NCBI GenBank assembly: GCA_003838145.1
Contig: QYZZ01000044.1
Span: 1-42,253 of the forward strand
DNA: 42,253 nt
Origin: Tindallia sp. MSAO_Bac2
GTDB lineage: Bacteria > Bacillota > Clostridia > Peptostreptococcales > Tindalliaceae
Direction: 5' to 3'
Made by a program: the position numbers and the translations under genes. Numbering within the stretch: position 1 is the stretch's first letter; every line of letters starts with the position of its first letter. Positions 8,208-16,203 of this stretch are shown piece after piece. The notes beneath the pieces were generated by a model that was not told the DNA's origin, made no database searches, and was given only the letters and a program-made list of their open reading frames with translations.

Positions 8208-9470
8208 ATGGCAGAAAAAGGTGTGAACAATCCGTTTGTAATTGCGCAACAACAGGTAAAATCAGCTTGTGATAAGCTGGGTACTCCGCAGGAAGTTTAT
8301 GAAATTATTAAGAATCCAATTCGAGTGCTTGAAGTTTCTATTCCTGTGAAAATGGATGATGGAAGCATCAAAACCTTCGTTGGATATCGATCTCAGCACA
8401 ACGATGCTGTGGGACCGTTTAAAGGCGGCGTTCGCTTTCATCAGGACGTGAATGAAGATGAAGTGAAAGCACTATCAACCTGGATGACCTTTAAATGTGG
8501 TGTTGTTGGTATCCCTTATGGCGGCGGAAAAGGAGGCGTAATTGCAGATCCTTTCGAGTTGTCTGAAGGTGAACTGGAAAGACTTGCAAGAGGATATGCA
8601 AGAGCTATTGCTCCTATTATTGGCGAAAAAATTGATATTCCTGCTCCGGATGTTGGAACCAGCGGACAGGTAATGGCATGGATGGTAGATGAGTATGAAA
8701 AAACAACCGGACGTTTTGAGCCTGGTGTATTTACCGGAAAGCCTGTAAATTACTATGGTTCCCTTGCCCGAACTGAAGCTACTGGATTCGGTGTTGCAAT
8801 TATGGCCCGTTATGCAGCGGAAAAATTAAACCTGAATCTTGATGGAATACGTGTTGCTGTTCAGGGTTTTGGTAATGTTGGAAGCTATGCAGCTATGTAC
8901 ATGGAGGAAATGGGAGCCAAAGTTGTGGCCGTTTCTGACGTATCCTGTACATTAATTAATAATAATGGATTGAATGTAAAAGAGTTAATGGAATATGCAA
9001 AAGGCAATAAGAATAAAATGATCACCGGATTCCCTGGTGCAGAAGAAGAAATTGACAGAAATGCAGTTATAGGAGTAGATGCAGAAATCTTAATGCCATG
9101 CGCTCTGGAAAATGTTTTCACTTCCGAAACAGCAGATCAGGTTAAAGCAAAAATTGTTTGTGAAGGAGCGAATGGACCAACAACCCCGGAAGGCGATAAA
9201 ATTATGAACGATAAAGGCATTCTGGTTGTACCGGATATTCTTGCTAATGCAGGTGGGGTTACAGTGTCCTACTTTGAGTGGGTTCAGAACCTTATGCGAT
9301 ACAACTGGACATTTGAAGAAGTTCAGGAAAAGCAGGAAACTTCCATGAACAAGGCCTTTGACGATATTTGGGCATTAAAAGAAGAGCACAAAGTTGATAT
9401 GAGAACTGCTGCTTACATGATGTCAATCAAGCGTGTAGCAGATGCAATGAAGCTTCGTGGCTGGTACTAG
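8208..9470 (+). CDS. gdhA: Glutamate dehydrogenase (Glu/Leu/Phe/Val dehydrogenase family)
   Basis: A 420-residue enzyme that interconverts glutamate and 2-oxoglutarate plus ammonia with NAD(P). The substrate-binding GPFKGGVRFHQDVNEDEV and catalytic-Lys GIPYGGGKGGV motifs (about residues 73-110), PAPDVGTSG, and the Rossmann VAVQGFGNVGSYAA (about 218) are all present, and length is that of the hexameric bacterial enzyme. AAAGGAGG precedes the ATG. It stands alone between an extended -10 promoter and a terminator. In a peptide fermenter it would mainly deaminate glutamate; cofactor preference is not clear from the sequence. Confidence 0.95.
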   Translation: MAEKGVNNPFVIAQQQVKSACDKLGTPQEVYEIIKNPIRVLEVSIPVKMDDGSIKTFVGYRSQHNDAVGPFKGGVRFHQDVNEDEVKALSTWMTFKCGVVGIPYGGGKGGVIADPFELSEGELERLARGYARAIAPIIGEKIDIPAPDVGTSGQVMAWMVDEYEKTTGRFEPGVFTGKPVNYYGSLARTEATGFGVAIMARYAAEKLNLNLDGIRVAVQGFGNVGSYAAMYMEEMGAKVVAVSDVSCTLINNNGLNVKELMEYAKGNKNKMITGFPGAEEEIDRNAVIGVDAEILMPCALENVFTSETADQVKAKIVCEGANGPTTPEGDKIMNDKGILVVPDILANAGGVTVSYFEWVQNLMRYNWTFEEVQEKQETSMNKAFDDIWALKEEHKVDMRTAAYMMSIKRVADAMKLRGWY

Positions 9471-9484
9471 AATACGTACTTTCC

Positions 9485-9516
9485 AAACCGCCTCTCTTAA
9501 AGGGGCGGTTTTTTCT
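9485..9516 (+). terminator. Terminator of the glutamate dehydrogenase gene
   Basis: AAACCGCC and GGCGGTTT arms (9485-9492, 9504-9511) with a CTCTTAAAGG-like loop, followed by TTTT. It lies 15 bases after the stop codon. Confidence 0.88.
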
Positions 9517-9576
9517 TGATATTTTTTCATGACAACGTTATCATAAGATATAATCATGGTAAAAGGAGTGGGAATT

Positions 9577-11205
9577 ATGAAACCAGCTACAAAGGCATTT
9601 GTAAATGGAAAAATATATACAATGGATGGATCGATATGCGAAGCTGTTGCCTTCAAGAAAGACATTATTTTAAAAGTTGGTACCAAAGATGAAGTAATGA
9701 AAGTGACTGATAACTCGACGCAGATTATTAATATGGAAGGTAAAACCATGCTACCTGGTTTTATTGATACACACACGCATTTAGTAGGGTATGGAATTTC
9801 TCTGACCACCGTCGACCTGGAAGGAGCCCGGTCTATTGGTGAGGTTGTTGATAGATGCAAAAAATTTATTAATACGAATGATTTGAAAGAAGGTCAGTGG
9901 TTAATTGGTCGTGGTTGGAATCAAAATCAATTTGTTGATGATAACCGCTTTCCTGACCGACATGACCTGGATAAAGTAAGCCTTAAACATCCTGTTTTAT
10001 TGTTGCGGGTCTGTGGACATATAGGTTCTGTGAATTCCATGGCATTAGAGGAAGTTGGTGTCAGCAGTGAAACTTTTATTGCGGGAGGCTCTTTTGATCA
10101 TGATGAAGAAGGAACTCCAAACGGCATTATTCGAGAAGCTTCACTTGAGTGGTTTAAGAAAAACAGGTGTTTGACAGATGATCATGAGTATATCAGAAAG
10201 GGTATATTAGAAGGAGCTGCTGAACTTCTGAAATATGGAGTGACAACAGTACATACGGAAGATTCCTATGACCTGGGCTATAGTGGAGACTTTAAACACA
10301 TTGCAGACACATATCGGCAGATGGCTGCTAATCAGGAGCTGCCTATTCGAATATACCAGAAAATTTCTTTACCTAAAAGAGAAGATATCGAATTATTTCT
10401 TAATGGCGATTTAAGAACCGGACAGGGAGATCATTACTATAAAATTGGCCCCATGAAACAATGGTGTGACGGTACTATAGGAGCAAGAACAGCTGCCCTT
10501 AGAGAACCCTATACTGATGACCCGGATAACTATGGTATTCTTGTTTATGAAGGAGATGAACTGTATCATAATGTGAAGATGGCTCATGACTCCGGGATGC
10601 AGGTTTGCCTGCATGCCATAGGAGATGCTGCTCTGGAAATGGTAATAGAAGCTTATGAGCGGGTGCAAAATGAAAACCCCAAAGCATCGCGGCATCGCAT
10701 TGTACACTGTCAGGTTGGCGATAGAAAGCTTTATGAAAGGCTGCAGCCATTAAATGTGAGTCTTAATATACAGACGGCTCAAACAGCATCTGACTGGCCA
10801 ATGATGAAAAGTCGTCTTGGAGATGAGAGGGAAAAAGATAGTCACAACTGGAGAACATTAACAGATCTGGGAATTTGCCTTACAGGAGGATCGGATATTC
10901 CGGTTGAAGGACCAGATGTTCTTTATGGTGTTTATGCGGCTGTCACCCGCAAAGATCTGAAGGGCAAGCCGGAAAGTGGCTGGTTGCCGGAGCAAAAGCT
11001 GACTGTCGAAGAAGCTTTTAAAACGTATACAATTAACGCTGCATATTCTTCTTATGATGAAGATGTAAAAGGCAGTATCACCGAAGGAAAACTGGCTGAT
11101 GTTGTTTTATTGGACCGGGACCCATTTGAAGTTGAAGTCCAGGATTTAATAAATATTGAAGTTTGCATGACAGTGGTCGGGGGCGATATAAAATGGACAA
11201 AATAA
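9577..11205 (+). CDS. YtcJ-family amidohydrolase
   Basis: A 542-residue metal-dependent hydrolase of the amidohydrolase superfamily. Seen: the small beta-sandwich start (ANG-like VNGKIYTMDG), the metal-binding GFIDTHTHLVGYG (HxH, about residue 60), HAIGDAALEM and HCQVGDRK with further metal His, and GGSDIPVEGPDVLYGVYAAV with the catalytic Asp, then the sandwich completion at the end. The ATG at 9577 is chosen over an in-frame ATG at 9556 because AAAGGAG lies between them at the proper distance. Promoter: TATAAT at 9549-9554 with a weak -35. Substrates of this family are mostly unknown; N-substituted formamides or amides have been reported for relatives. Confidence 0.88.
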   Translation: MKPATKAFVNGKIYTMDGSICEAVAFKKDIILKVGTKDEVMKVTDNSTQIINMEGKTMLPGFIDTHTHLVGYGISLTTVDLEGARSIGEVVDRCKKFINTNDLKEGQWLIGRGWNQNQFVDDNRFPDRHDLDKVSLKHPVLLLRVCGHIGSVNSMALEEVGVSSETFIAGGSFDHDEEGTPNGIIREASLEWFKKNRCLTDDHEYIRKGILEGAAELLKYGVTTVHTEDSYDLGYSGDFKHIADTYRQMAANQELPIRIYQKISLPKREDIELFLNGDLRTGQGDHYYKIGPMKQWCDGTIGARTAALREPYTDDPDNYGILVYEGDELYHNVKMAHDSGMQVCLHAIGDAALEMVIEAYERVQNENPKASRHRIVHCQVGDRKLYERLQPLNVSLNIQTAQTASDWPMMKSRLGDEREKDSHNWRTLTDLGICLTGGSDIPVEGPDVLYGVYAAVTRKDLKGKPESGWLPEQKLTVEEAFKTYTINAAYSSYDEDVKGSITEGKLADVVLLDRDPFEVEVQDLINIEVCMTVVGGDIKWTK

Positions 11206-11290
11206 TTGCTTCAAGTATTCGCGTACTCATGTTAGAATAATAAATAGTGTTATCAAAAATGGATTAATGATAAATTCCGGGAGGTAAAGT

Positions 11291-12991
11291 ATGAGTACCA
11301 TCAATCGTTTTAAAGGAAAAGATGAGTTTGATGCGATTAAGTCGCAAATCAGAACCACAATCCAGACTGCCTTTTATCAAAACAATGTCCAATCGGTAAA
11401 AACCGTGGCCCAGGCATATCAACTGGCTAAAAAAAGCCCTGGCACAATTCCGCTGACAGGCATTCCTATTTATGAGCCGGAAAAACAGGGCCTGCCTGAA
11501 GATGCGCACGCTTTGCTGTTTAATGATGGCAACACTTTTGGCAGAGCAGCAGCAGCCAGACGAATTTCAGGCGATCCTGGAGTTAACCTTGCAGAATACT
11601 CTGCGATAATCCGTGATGCTATTTATGATACAAGGAAAAAATCCATGTACCATGGTGAGGTTATCATAGGACTTCATCGAAACTTTATGATAAAAGCCCA
11701 CATCCTTATTCCGGAAAACCATGAAAACATTTTTTATAGTTGGTTGCTGAATTTCCAGTATGTAAATGAAGTTTACTCTGAAATGTACAAGTACTCCAAG
11801 AAGATTCCGGAGGGAGACATCGTAATATTCTGCGACCCTGACTGGTCACATCCGGATCATCCGATGGGTCTTACGTTTTTTGATCCGACACATAACTGTG
11901 CAGCTATACTCGGAATGAAATATTTTGGAGAATACAAAAAAGGAACGTTAACGCTGGCTTGGGGAACTGCTGCCAGAAATGGATTTGCAGCCTGTCACGG
12001 AGGTCTGAAATGCTACAACCTGCCGGGAAAAAGGCATACAATAGCTGTATTTGGTCTGTCCGGTTCAGGAAAATCAACTATTACACATGCGAAGCATGAT
12101 AATAAGTATAATGTAACTGTTTTGCATGATGATGCGTTTATCATCAATATCGAAGATAAGACATCTATTGCTTTGGAGCCGACTTATTTTGATAAGACGC
12201 AGGACTATCCGATGAACTGTGAAGATAATAAGTATATTCTTACGATGCAAAACAACGGTGCGATTATGTATGATGACGGAAAAATATATCCGGTTACAGA
12301 AGACCTTAGAAACGGAAATGGCAGAGCCATTAAATCCAAGCTTTGGGCGGCGGATCGGGTAGATCGCATCGACGATCCCATTAACTCCATTTTCTGGATT
12401 ATGAAAGATCCCACAATGCCACCGGTGGTAAAGCTGAAAGGAGCGGCACTGGGGTCTGTGATGGGAGCAACACTTGCTACGAAAAGAACATCGGCAGAAA
12501 AACTGCCAGAGGGTGTTAATCCGGATCAACTGGTGGTGGAACCCTATGCAAATCCGTTTCGGACCTACCCATTAAGTGTGGATTACAAGCTTTTCAAGAG
12601 CCTTTTTGAGTCGGGTGTTGATTGTTATGTTATCAATACAGGTCATTTCATGGGTAAAAAAGTTAAACCACAGCATACTCTCGAGATTATAGAATCGATC
12701 ATTGAGGATAGAGCTGAATTTGTAAAATGGGAACCCTTTGAAGAAATGGAAATCATGAAAATTGATGGATTTGATGCTGACCTGGAAGATCCGGAGTATC
12801 GAAAAGACTTTATGGTTCACTTTGTTCAGCGGATTCAATATGTGGAATCGCGACAAACGGTTAAGGATGGGGTGGATGCGCTTCCGGCAGAAGCAGTTAA
12901 ATCCCTGTATGCCGTGATGTCGGAACTGCATGGTGATGAAGATAAAAAGCTGCAGGAAAAGCTTTTGAGCGGTGTGGGGGAAATCGAATAA
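11291..12991 (+). CDS. Phosphoenolpyruvate carboxykinase (ATP)-like protein, divergent
   Basis: A 566-residue protein with a P-loop GLSGSGKST at about residue 254 in the setting typical of ATP-dependent PEP carboxykinase, preceded by WGTAARNGFAACHGGLKCYN and followed by an LHDDAF segment where the family's second metal-binding motif lies. A classical enzyme has GLSGTGKTT and a DDE...W second motif, so this is a distant branch about 30-40 residues longer than usual. If active it would interconvert oxaloacetate and PEP, coupling amino-acid carbon to gluconeogenesis or ATP formation. AGGAGGT-like site (GGGAGGTAA) precedes the ATG; a terminator follows. Enzyme activity is inferred from fold, not established. 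Confidence 0.75.
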   Translation: MSTINRFKGKDEFDAIKSQIRTTIQTAFYQNNVQSVKTVAQAYQLAKKSPGTIPLTGIPIYEPEKQGLPEDAHALLFNDGNTFGRAAAARRISGDPGVNLAEYSAIIRDAIYDTRKKSMYHGEVIIGLHRNFMIKAHILIPENHENIFYSWLLNFQYVNEVYSEMYKYSKKIPEGDIVIFCDPDWSHPDHPMGLTFFDPTHNCAAILGMKYFGEYKKGTLTLAWGTAARNGFAACHGGLKCYNLPGKRHTIAVFGLSGSGKSTITHAKHDNKYNVTVLHDDAFIINIEDKTSIALEPTYFDKTQDYPMNCEDNKYILTMQNNGAIMYDDGKIYPVTEDLRNGNGRAIKSKLWAADRVDRIDDPINSIFWIMKDPTMPPVVKLKGAALGSVMGATLATKRTSAEKLPEGVNPDQLVVEPYANPFRTYPLSVDYKLFKSLFESGVDCYVINTGHFMGKKVKPQHTLEIIESIIEDRAEFVKWEPFEEMEIMKIDGFDADLEDPEYRKDFMVHFVQRIQYVESRQTVKDGVDALPAEAVKSLYAVMSELHGDEDKKLQEKLLSGVGEIE

Positions 12992-13002
12992 AACATTGAA
13001 TA

Positions 13003-13034
13003 AAAGCTGGCCTTTATTGGCCAGCTTTATGTTT
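13003..13034. terminator. Bidirectional terminator between PEPCK-like gene and pyrophosphatase
   Basis: Perfect 10-bp stem AAAGCTGGCC (13003-13012) with GGCCAGCTTT (13019-13028) and a TTTATT loop. A/T-rich flanks on both sides let it end the plus-strand gene stopping at 12991 and the minus-strand gene stopping at 13065. Confidence 0.82.
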
Positions 13035-13064
13035 GGAATTATTTATTAACATTGGCAGGCACTA

Positions 13065-14678
13065 TTACTGACTTGAAAGGATTGCTTCGACAATTTTAGG
13101 TATAACTTGTTTTTTTCTGGAAATAACATGGGGTATAAAAGTGCCCTGCTCCACAGTGGTGGAAAAAGCGGTTGTCAGCAAATGCCTTGTTCTGGATACA
13201 TAATAGACGTAAGAACCTTCTTTTAGGATATCGGTCACTAAAAGTAAAACGAGATAATAAGATCCTTCGTGTTTAATGGTTTTCATTAAGTCTTGCAATT
13301 GATTTTTACGGTTGCTTATCTCATCCAGATCCAGAGTGAAAACCTGGCTGATTCCCACTTTTTCGCCTTCCAGATAAAAAGATTTAAAATCTTTGTAAAA
13401 CACATCTTCAGTGCTTTGACCTTCCAATGAGGTTCCTGCCCTGAACATTTCCATGGCATATTCTTCCAGATTAAGATTTAATTGACCGTTTAGTTTTTCG
13501 ACCGTTTTTTGATCCTGATCTGTAGTAGTGGGTGACTTAAAATAAAGGGTATCTGAGATAATGCCGGAAATCAGTGCACCGGCGATATTGTCAGGAATCT
13601 CAACGCCAGCTTCCTGATACATTTCTGCAACAATGGTACAGGTGCTTCCGACAGGTTTATTTCGAAAACTAATAGGCATACTGGTGGATAAATCGCCGAT
13701 TTTATGGTGGTCTACTACTTCCAGAATCTGGGCTTCTTCAAGGCCATCTGCACTTTGTCCAGACTCATTGTGATCTACAAGAATAACCTGTTTTCGCTCT
13801 GGGTTCATCAGGTGCTTACGATTAATGAATCCTAAAAAGCGATTATTTAAATCAACTACTGGGTAATTTCTGAAATGTGAATTTGCCAGCTCATCTTTTA
13901 ACTCCTCCAGATATTGAGTATCAATAAACTTGATAATATTACCTGATCGCATAATTGTAGAAACATAGTTGCATTGGTCAATTATCTTAGCTGCATGAAA
14001 TGTATTCTGAGGAACTGACAGAATTGAAATGCCATTACTGTTAGCCTTGGAAAGCAGCTCCCGGGGAAGAGTATTGGCTCCCGTCAGTATGATTAGCTGA
14101 ACGCCGGATTCGATGGCATGTTCAATAATATCATAGCGATCCCCTACAATGATAATGCTGTCCGGACCTAAAGTTCCACGGATTGTTTTGTAATAAAAGG
14201 CAATAACGGATATTTTACCGTCGATCTGTTTGCGCTGTTCAGTCAACAAGGTTCCGCCCAGTGTTGCTGCCAAATTGCGGAGGGATGTTTTAAGGTGGTA
14301 AAAATCGCCTTTAATAAGGCCCATGGCAATATCTTTCATACTGACGATACCCAGCAAGTTTTCTTCATTATCCAAAACTGCCAGCGTTTCAAAATGATTC
14401 TGCACCATCGTTTGGTATGCTGTCAGTATAGAGCACTCCGGAGTGATACCCTGGGTAAAATCATAACGGATATCTTTAACCTGTACTTTTACGTTGTCGA
14501 TTAGTTGAGGTGTTTGCAGGTTGAAGTAATCCAGCACAAACTGAGTTTCTCTACCGATGGTGTCAAGGCGGCAGGGAATAGCATCCATGCCTTGCTGTTT
14601 TTTTAAATAAGCCAGGGCGACAGCCGAAGTGATTGAATCCGTATCGGGATGCTGGTGACCGAATACATAAATAGACAT
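13065..14678 (-). CDS. ppaC: Manganese-dependent inorganic pyrophosphatase with CBS-DRTGG regulatory insert
   Basis: A 537-residue family II pyrophosphatase that hydrolyses PPi to phosphate. The DHH catalytic half is split: HQHPDTDSITSAVAL at the start and DHNESGQSADG plus DHHKIGDL after the insert. The insert (about residues 65-295) has a CBS motif (FETLAVLDNEENLLGIVSMKD), a DRTGG domain (IIIVGDRYDIIEHAIES) and a second CBS motif (YPVVDLNNRFLGFINRK). The C-terminal DHHA2 domain ends with the substrate-binding SRKKQ. This architecture is common in clostridia, where characterised members are inhibited or activated by adenine nucleotides and diadenosine polyphosphates. AGGAGG precedes the ATG. 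Confidence 0.95.
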   Translation of the reverse strand: MSIYVFGHQHPDTDSITSAVALAYLKKQQGMDAIPCRLDTIGRETQFVLDYFNLQTPQLIDNVKVQVKDIRYDFTQGITPECSILTAYQTMVQNHFETLAVLDNEENLLGIVSMKDIAMGLIKGDFYHLKTSLRNLAATLGGTLLTEQRKQIDGKISVIAFYYKTIRGTLGPDSIIIVGDRYDIIEHAIESGVQLIILTGANTLPRELLSKANSNGISILSVPQNTFHAAKIIDQCNYVSTIMRSGNIIKFIDTQYLEELKDELANSHFRNYPVVDLNNRFLGFINRKHLMNPERKQVILVDHNESGQSADGLEEAQILEVVDHHKIGDLSTSMPISFRNKPVGSTCTIVAEMYQEAGVEIPDNIAGALISGIISDTLYFKSPTTTDQDQKTVEKLNGQLNLNLEEYAMEMFRAGTSLEGQSTEDVFYKDFKSFYLEGEKVGISQVFTLDLDEISNRKNQLQDLMKTIKHEGSYYLVLLLVTDILKEGSYVYYVSRTRHLLTTAFSTTVEQGTFIPHVISRKKQVIPKIVEAILSSQ

Positions 14679-14743
14679 ATTAAGCCTCCTGTTTAAACTG
14701 CAAAATTTATATTGTTGCTAAAAAGTATGTTTGCGTTCATCGT

Positions 14744-14752
14744 ATTATAACA
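14744..14752 (-). promoter_or_regulatory. Extended -10 promoter of the pyrophosphatase gene
   Basis: On the minus strand TGTTATAAT, identical to the element before the glutamate dehydrogenase gene. A weak -35 (ATGAGT, 3 of 6) is 17 bases upstream. Transcription would start about 60 bases before the ATG. Confidence 0.5.
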
Positions 14753-14890
14753 AAAACCTGTAGAAAACTCATTAAAAATTTTGTGTTTATTCATTTCTTT
14801 TAGAGGATTTATCCACTTATTGTCGAATATCAAATAGTAAGAAAGTCTTATTTGTTGATTACTGAAATATAGCTATGGATGTGATCCGAG

Positions 14891-16065
14891 ATGAGAAAAA
14901 ACAATACGAAGTTTATTAAGTTGGGATATATGCTGGTGATTCTCTTTATTTTTATGGCCTTTGCCAGCTCGATTTATTATGCCATGAATCTGCGCACTGC
15001 ACAGCAGAACTTATCTGAAAAAAATTTAAAAATGATTCTTCTGACCAGTGATCTTAAGGTGAAAATCGCTTCCCAGCAATATCATCTTGCAAATTTTTAT
15101 GAGCGCAATGATCGCAACAGCCTGTATTTTATCGAACAAAACAATAGGGAGATTAGCGCTATTCTTGGAGAACTTTTTTCTCACGATCTGACAAATGATG
15201 AATACCACTGGTTGAACGTTATCAATAAAAGCTATGAGTCATCGAAAATCAACACGATAACCATAGTAAATCAATACAGCGGAGATGGAGAGGAGCTTCG
15301 AAGGTCTTACATACGGCCATTAATACCATGGCAGTTGCGATAAATCTTTCGGATCAGTTAACCGGGTTGCTTCATAAAGATTACCAGGATCAAAGACAGA
15401 AAAATGATCAAGGGTTTATGGAGTCGATCGCTATAACCTCTATCGGAGCTTTGGTTGCGTTGTTTTCGTCGGTTTATTATTTTGGCTTTATCAGCCGCCA
15501 GGTGGATGATCTTGAAATACAGGGTACCAAAGATGGATTAACTGGAATTTACAATAAAAGTGCCATCACTATGATTGTTGAACAATTAGTTGAGCGGAAT
15601 CGTGAAAAAGGCAAAGGTTTTTCAGTGGCACTATTGGACCTGGATCATTTCAAAATGATCAATGACAGTTATGGACATCTGGCAGGGGACGTGATTCTTC
15701 GCGAACTGGCTTCCATTTTGCAGTCTTCTGTTCGAAATAACGACGTATGCGGTCGTTTTGGAGGTGAAGAATTTCTGATTGTTTTTTCAGATGCAACTCC
15801 CGGAGAAGCACTGCGAGCCTGCGAACGTATTCGCAGGAAAATTGCGGATACAGTTTTTAGAGCTAATCATCATGACATCCATATAACCGTGACCATTGGT
15901 CTTGCTTTTAGTGATTCTAAAAATAGTGCTGTTGACCTGCTGCGAAAGGCTGACTCAAATCTTTATACAGGCAAGCGGATGGGACGAAACCGTACAATAT
16001 CCGGAAATGAACACAGCGATGATAAAGGGGGACCTGGCGGTTGTTTGGAGGAGCCCTGCTATTAA
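14891..16065 (+). pseudogene. Membrane diguanylate cyclase (GGDEF) split by a frameshift
   Basis: Two overlapping frames, 14891-15343 and 15328-16065, together make one sensor: N-terminal membrane helix (residues 12-31), an extracytoplasmic helical bundle, a second membrane helix (SIAITSIGALVALFSSVYYFGF) and a GGDEF domain with an intact GGEEF active site and an RNND inhibitory I-site five residues before it. The first frame stops soon after a region where the other frame continues the helix (KVLHTAINTMAVAINLSDQL), starting from about 15301. Adding one A to the AA at 15301-15302 joins both halves as LRKVLHTAIN. A weak ribosome site precedes 14891. Either a recent inactivation or a base-call error; the second part alone could still make a one-helix cyclase. 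Confidence 0.8.
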
Positions 16066-16165
16066 CAGTGCGAATAATTTGTAGAATAAAAGAATTTTTT
16101 ATGCGGGTAAAAGTCTGAAAAAGTGGTAATAATGGAAAAGAACAGTCATTGGTTTGCTTAACGAA

Positions 16166-16193
16166 ACCCTTTATATAATTGTACGGAAAGGGT
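16166..16193 (+). promoter_or_regulatory. Promoter -10 enclosed by an inverted repeat before the GH31 gene
   Basis: Arms ACCCTTT (16166-16172) and AAAGGGT (16187-16193) flank a perfect TATAAT at 16174-16179. The -35 is poor. The right arm also forms part of the ribosome binding site (GGAAAGGGTGG) of the alpha-glucosidase gene. The dyad could be an operator for a repressor; this is inference. Confidence 0.4.
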
Positions 16194-16203
16194 GGTATAG
16201 TCC

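Noticed and set aside
14808-14816. DnaA-box-like TTATCCACT
   Set aside because: Single copy with a mismatch, expected by chance; not grouped like the sites at the right edge.
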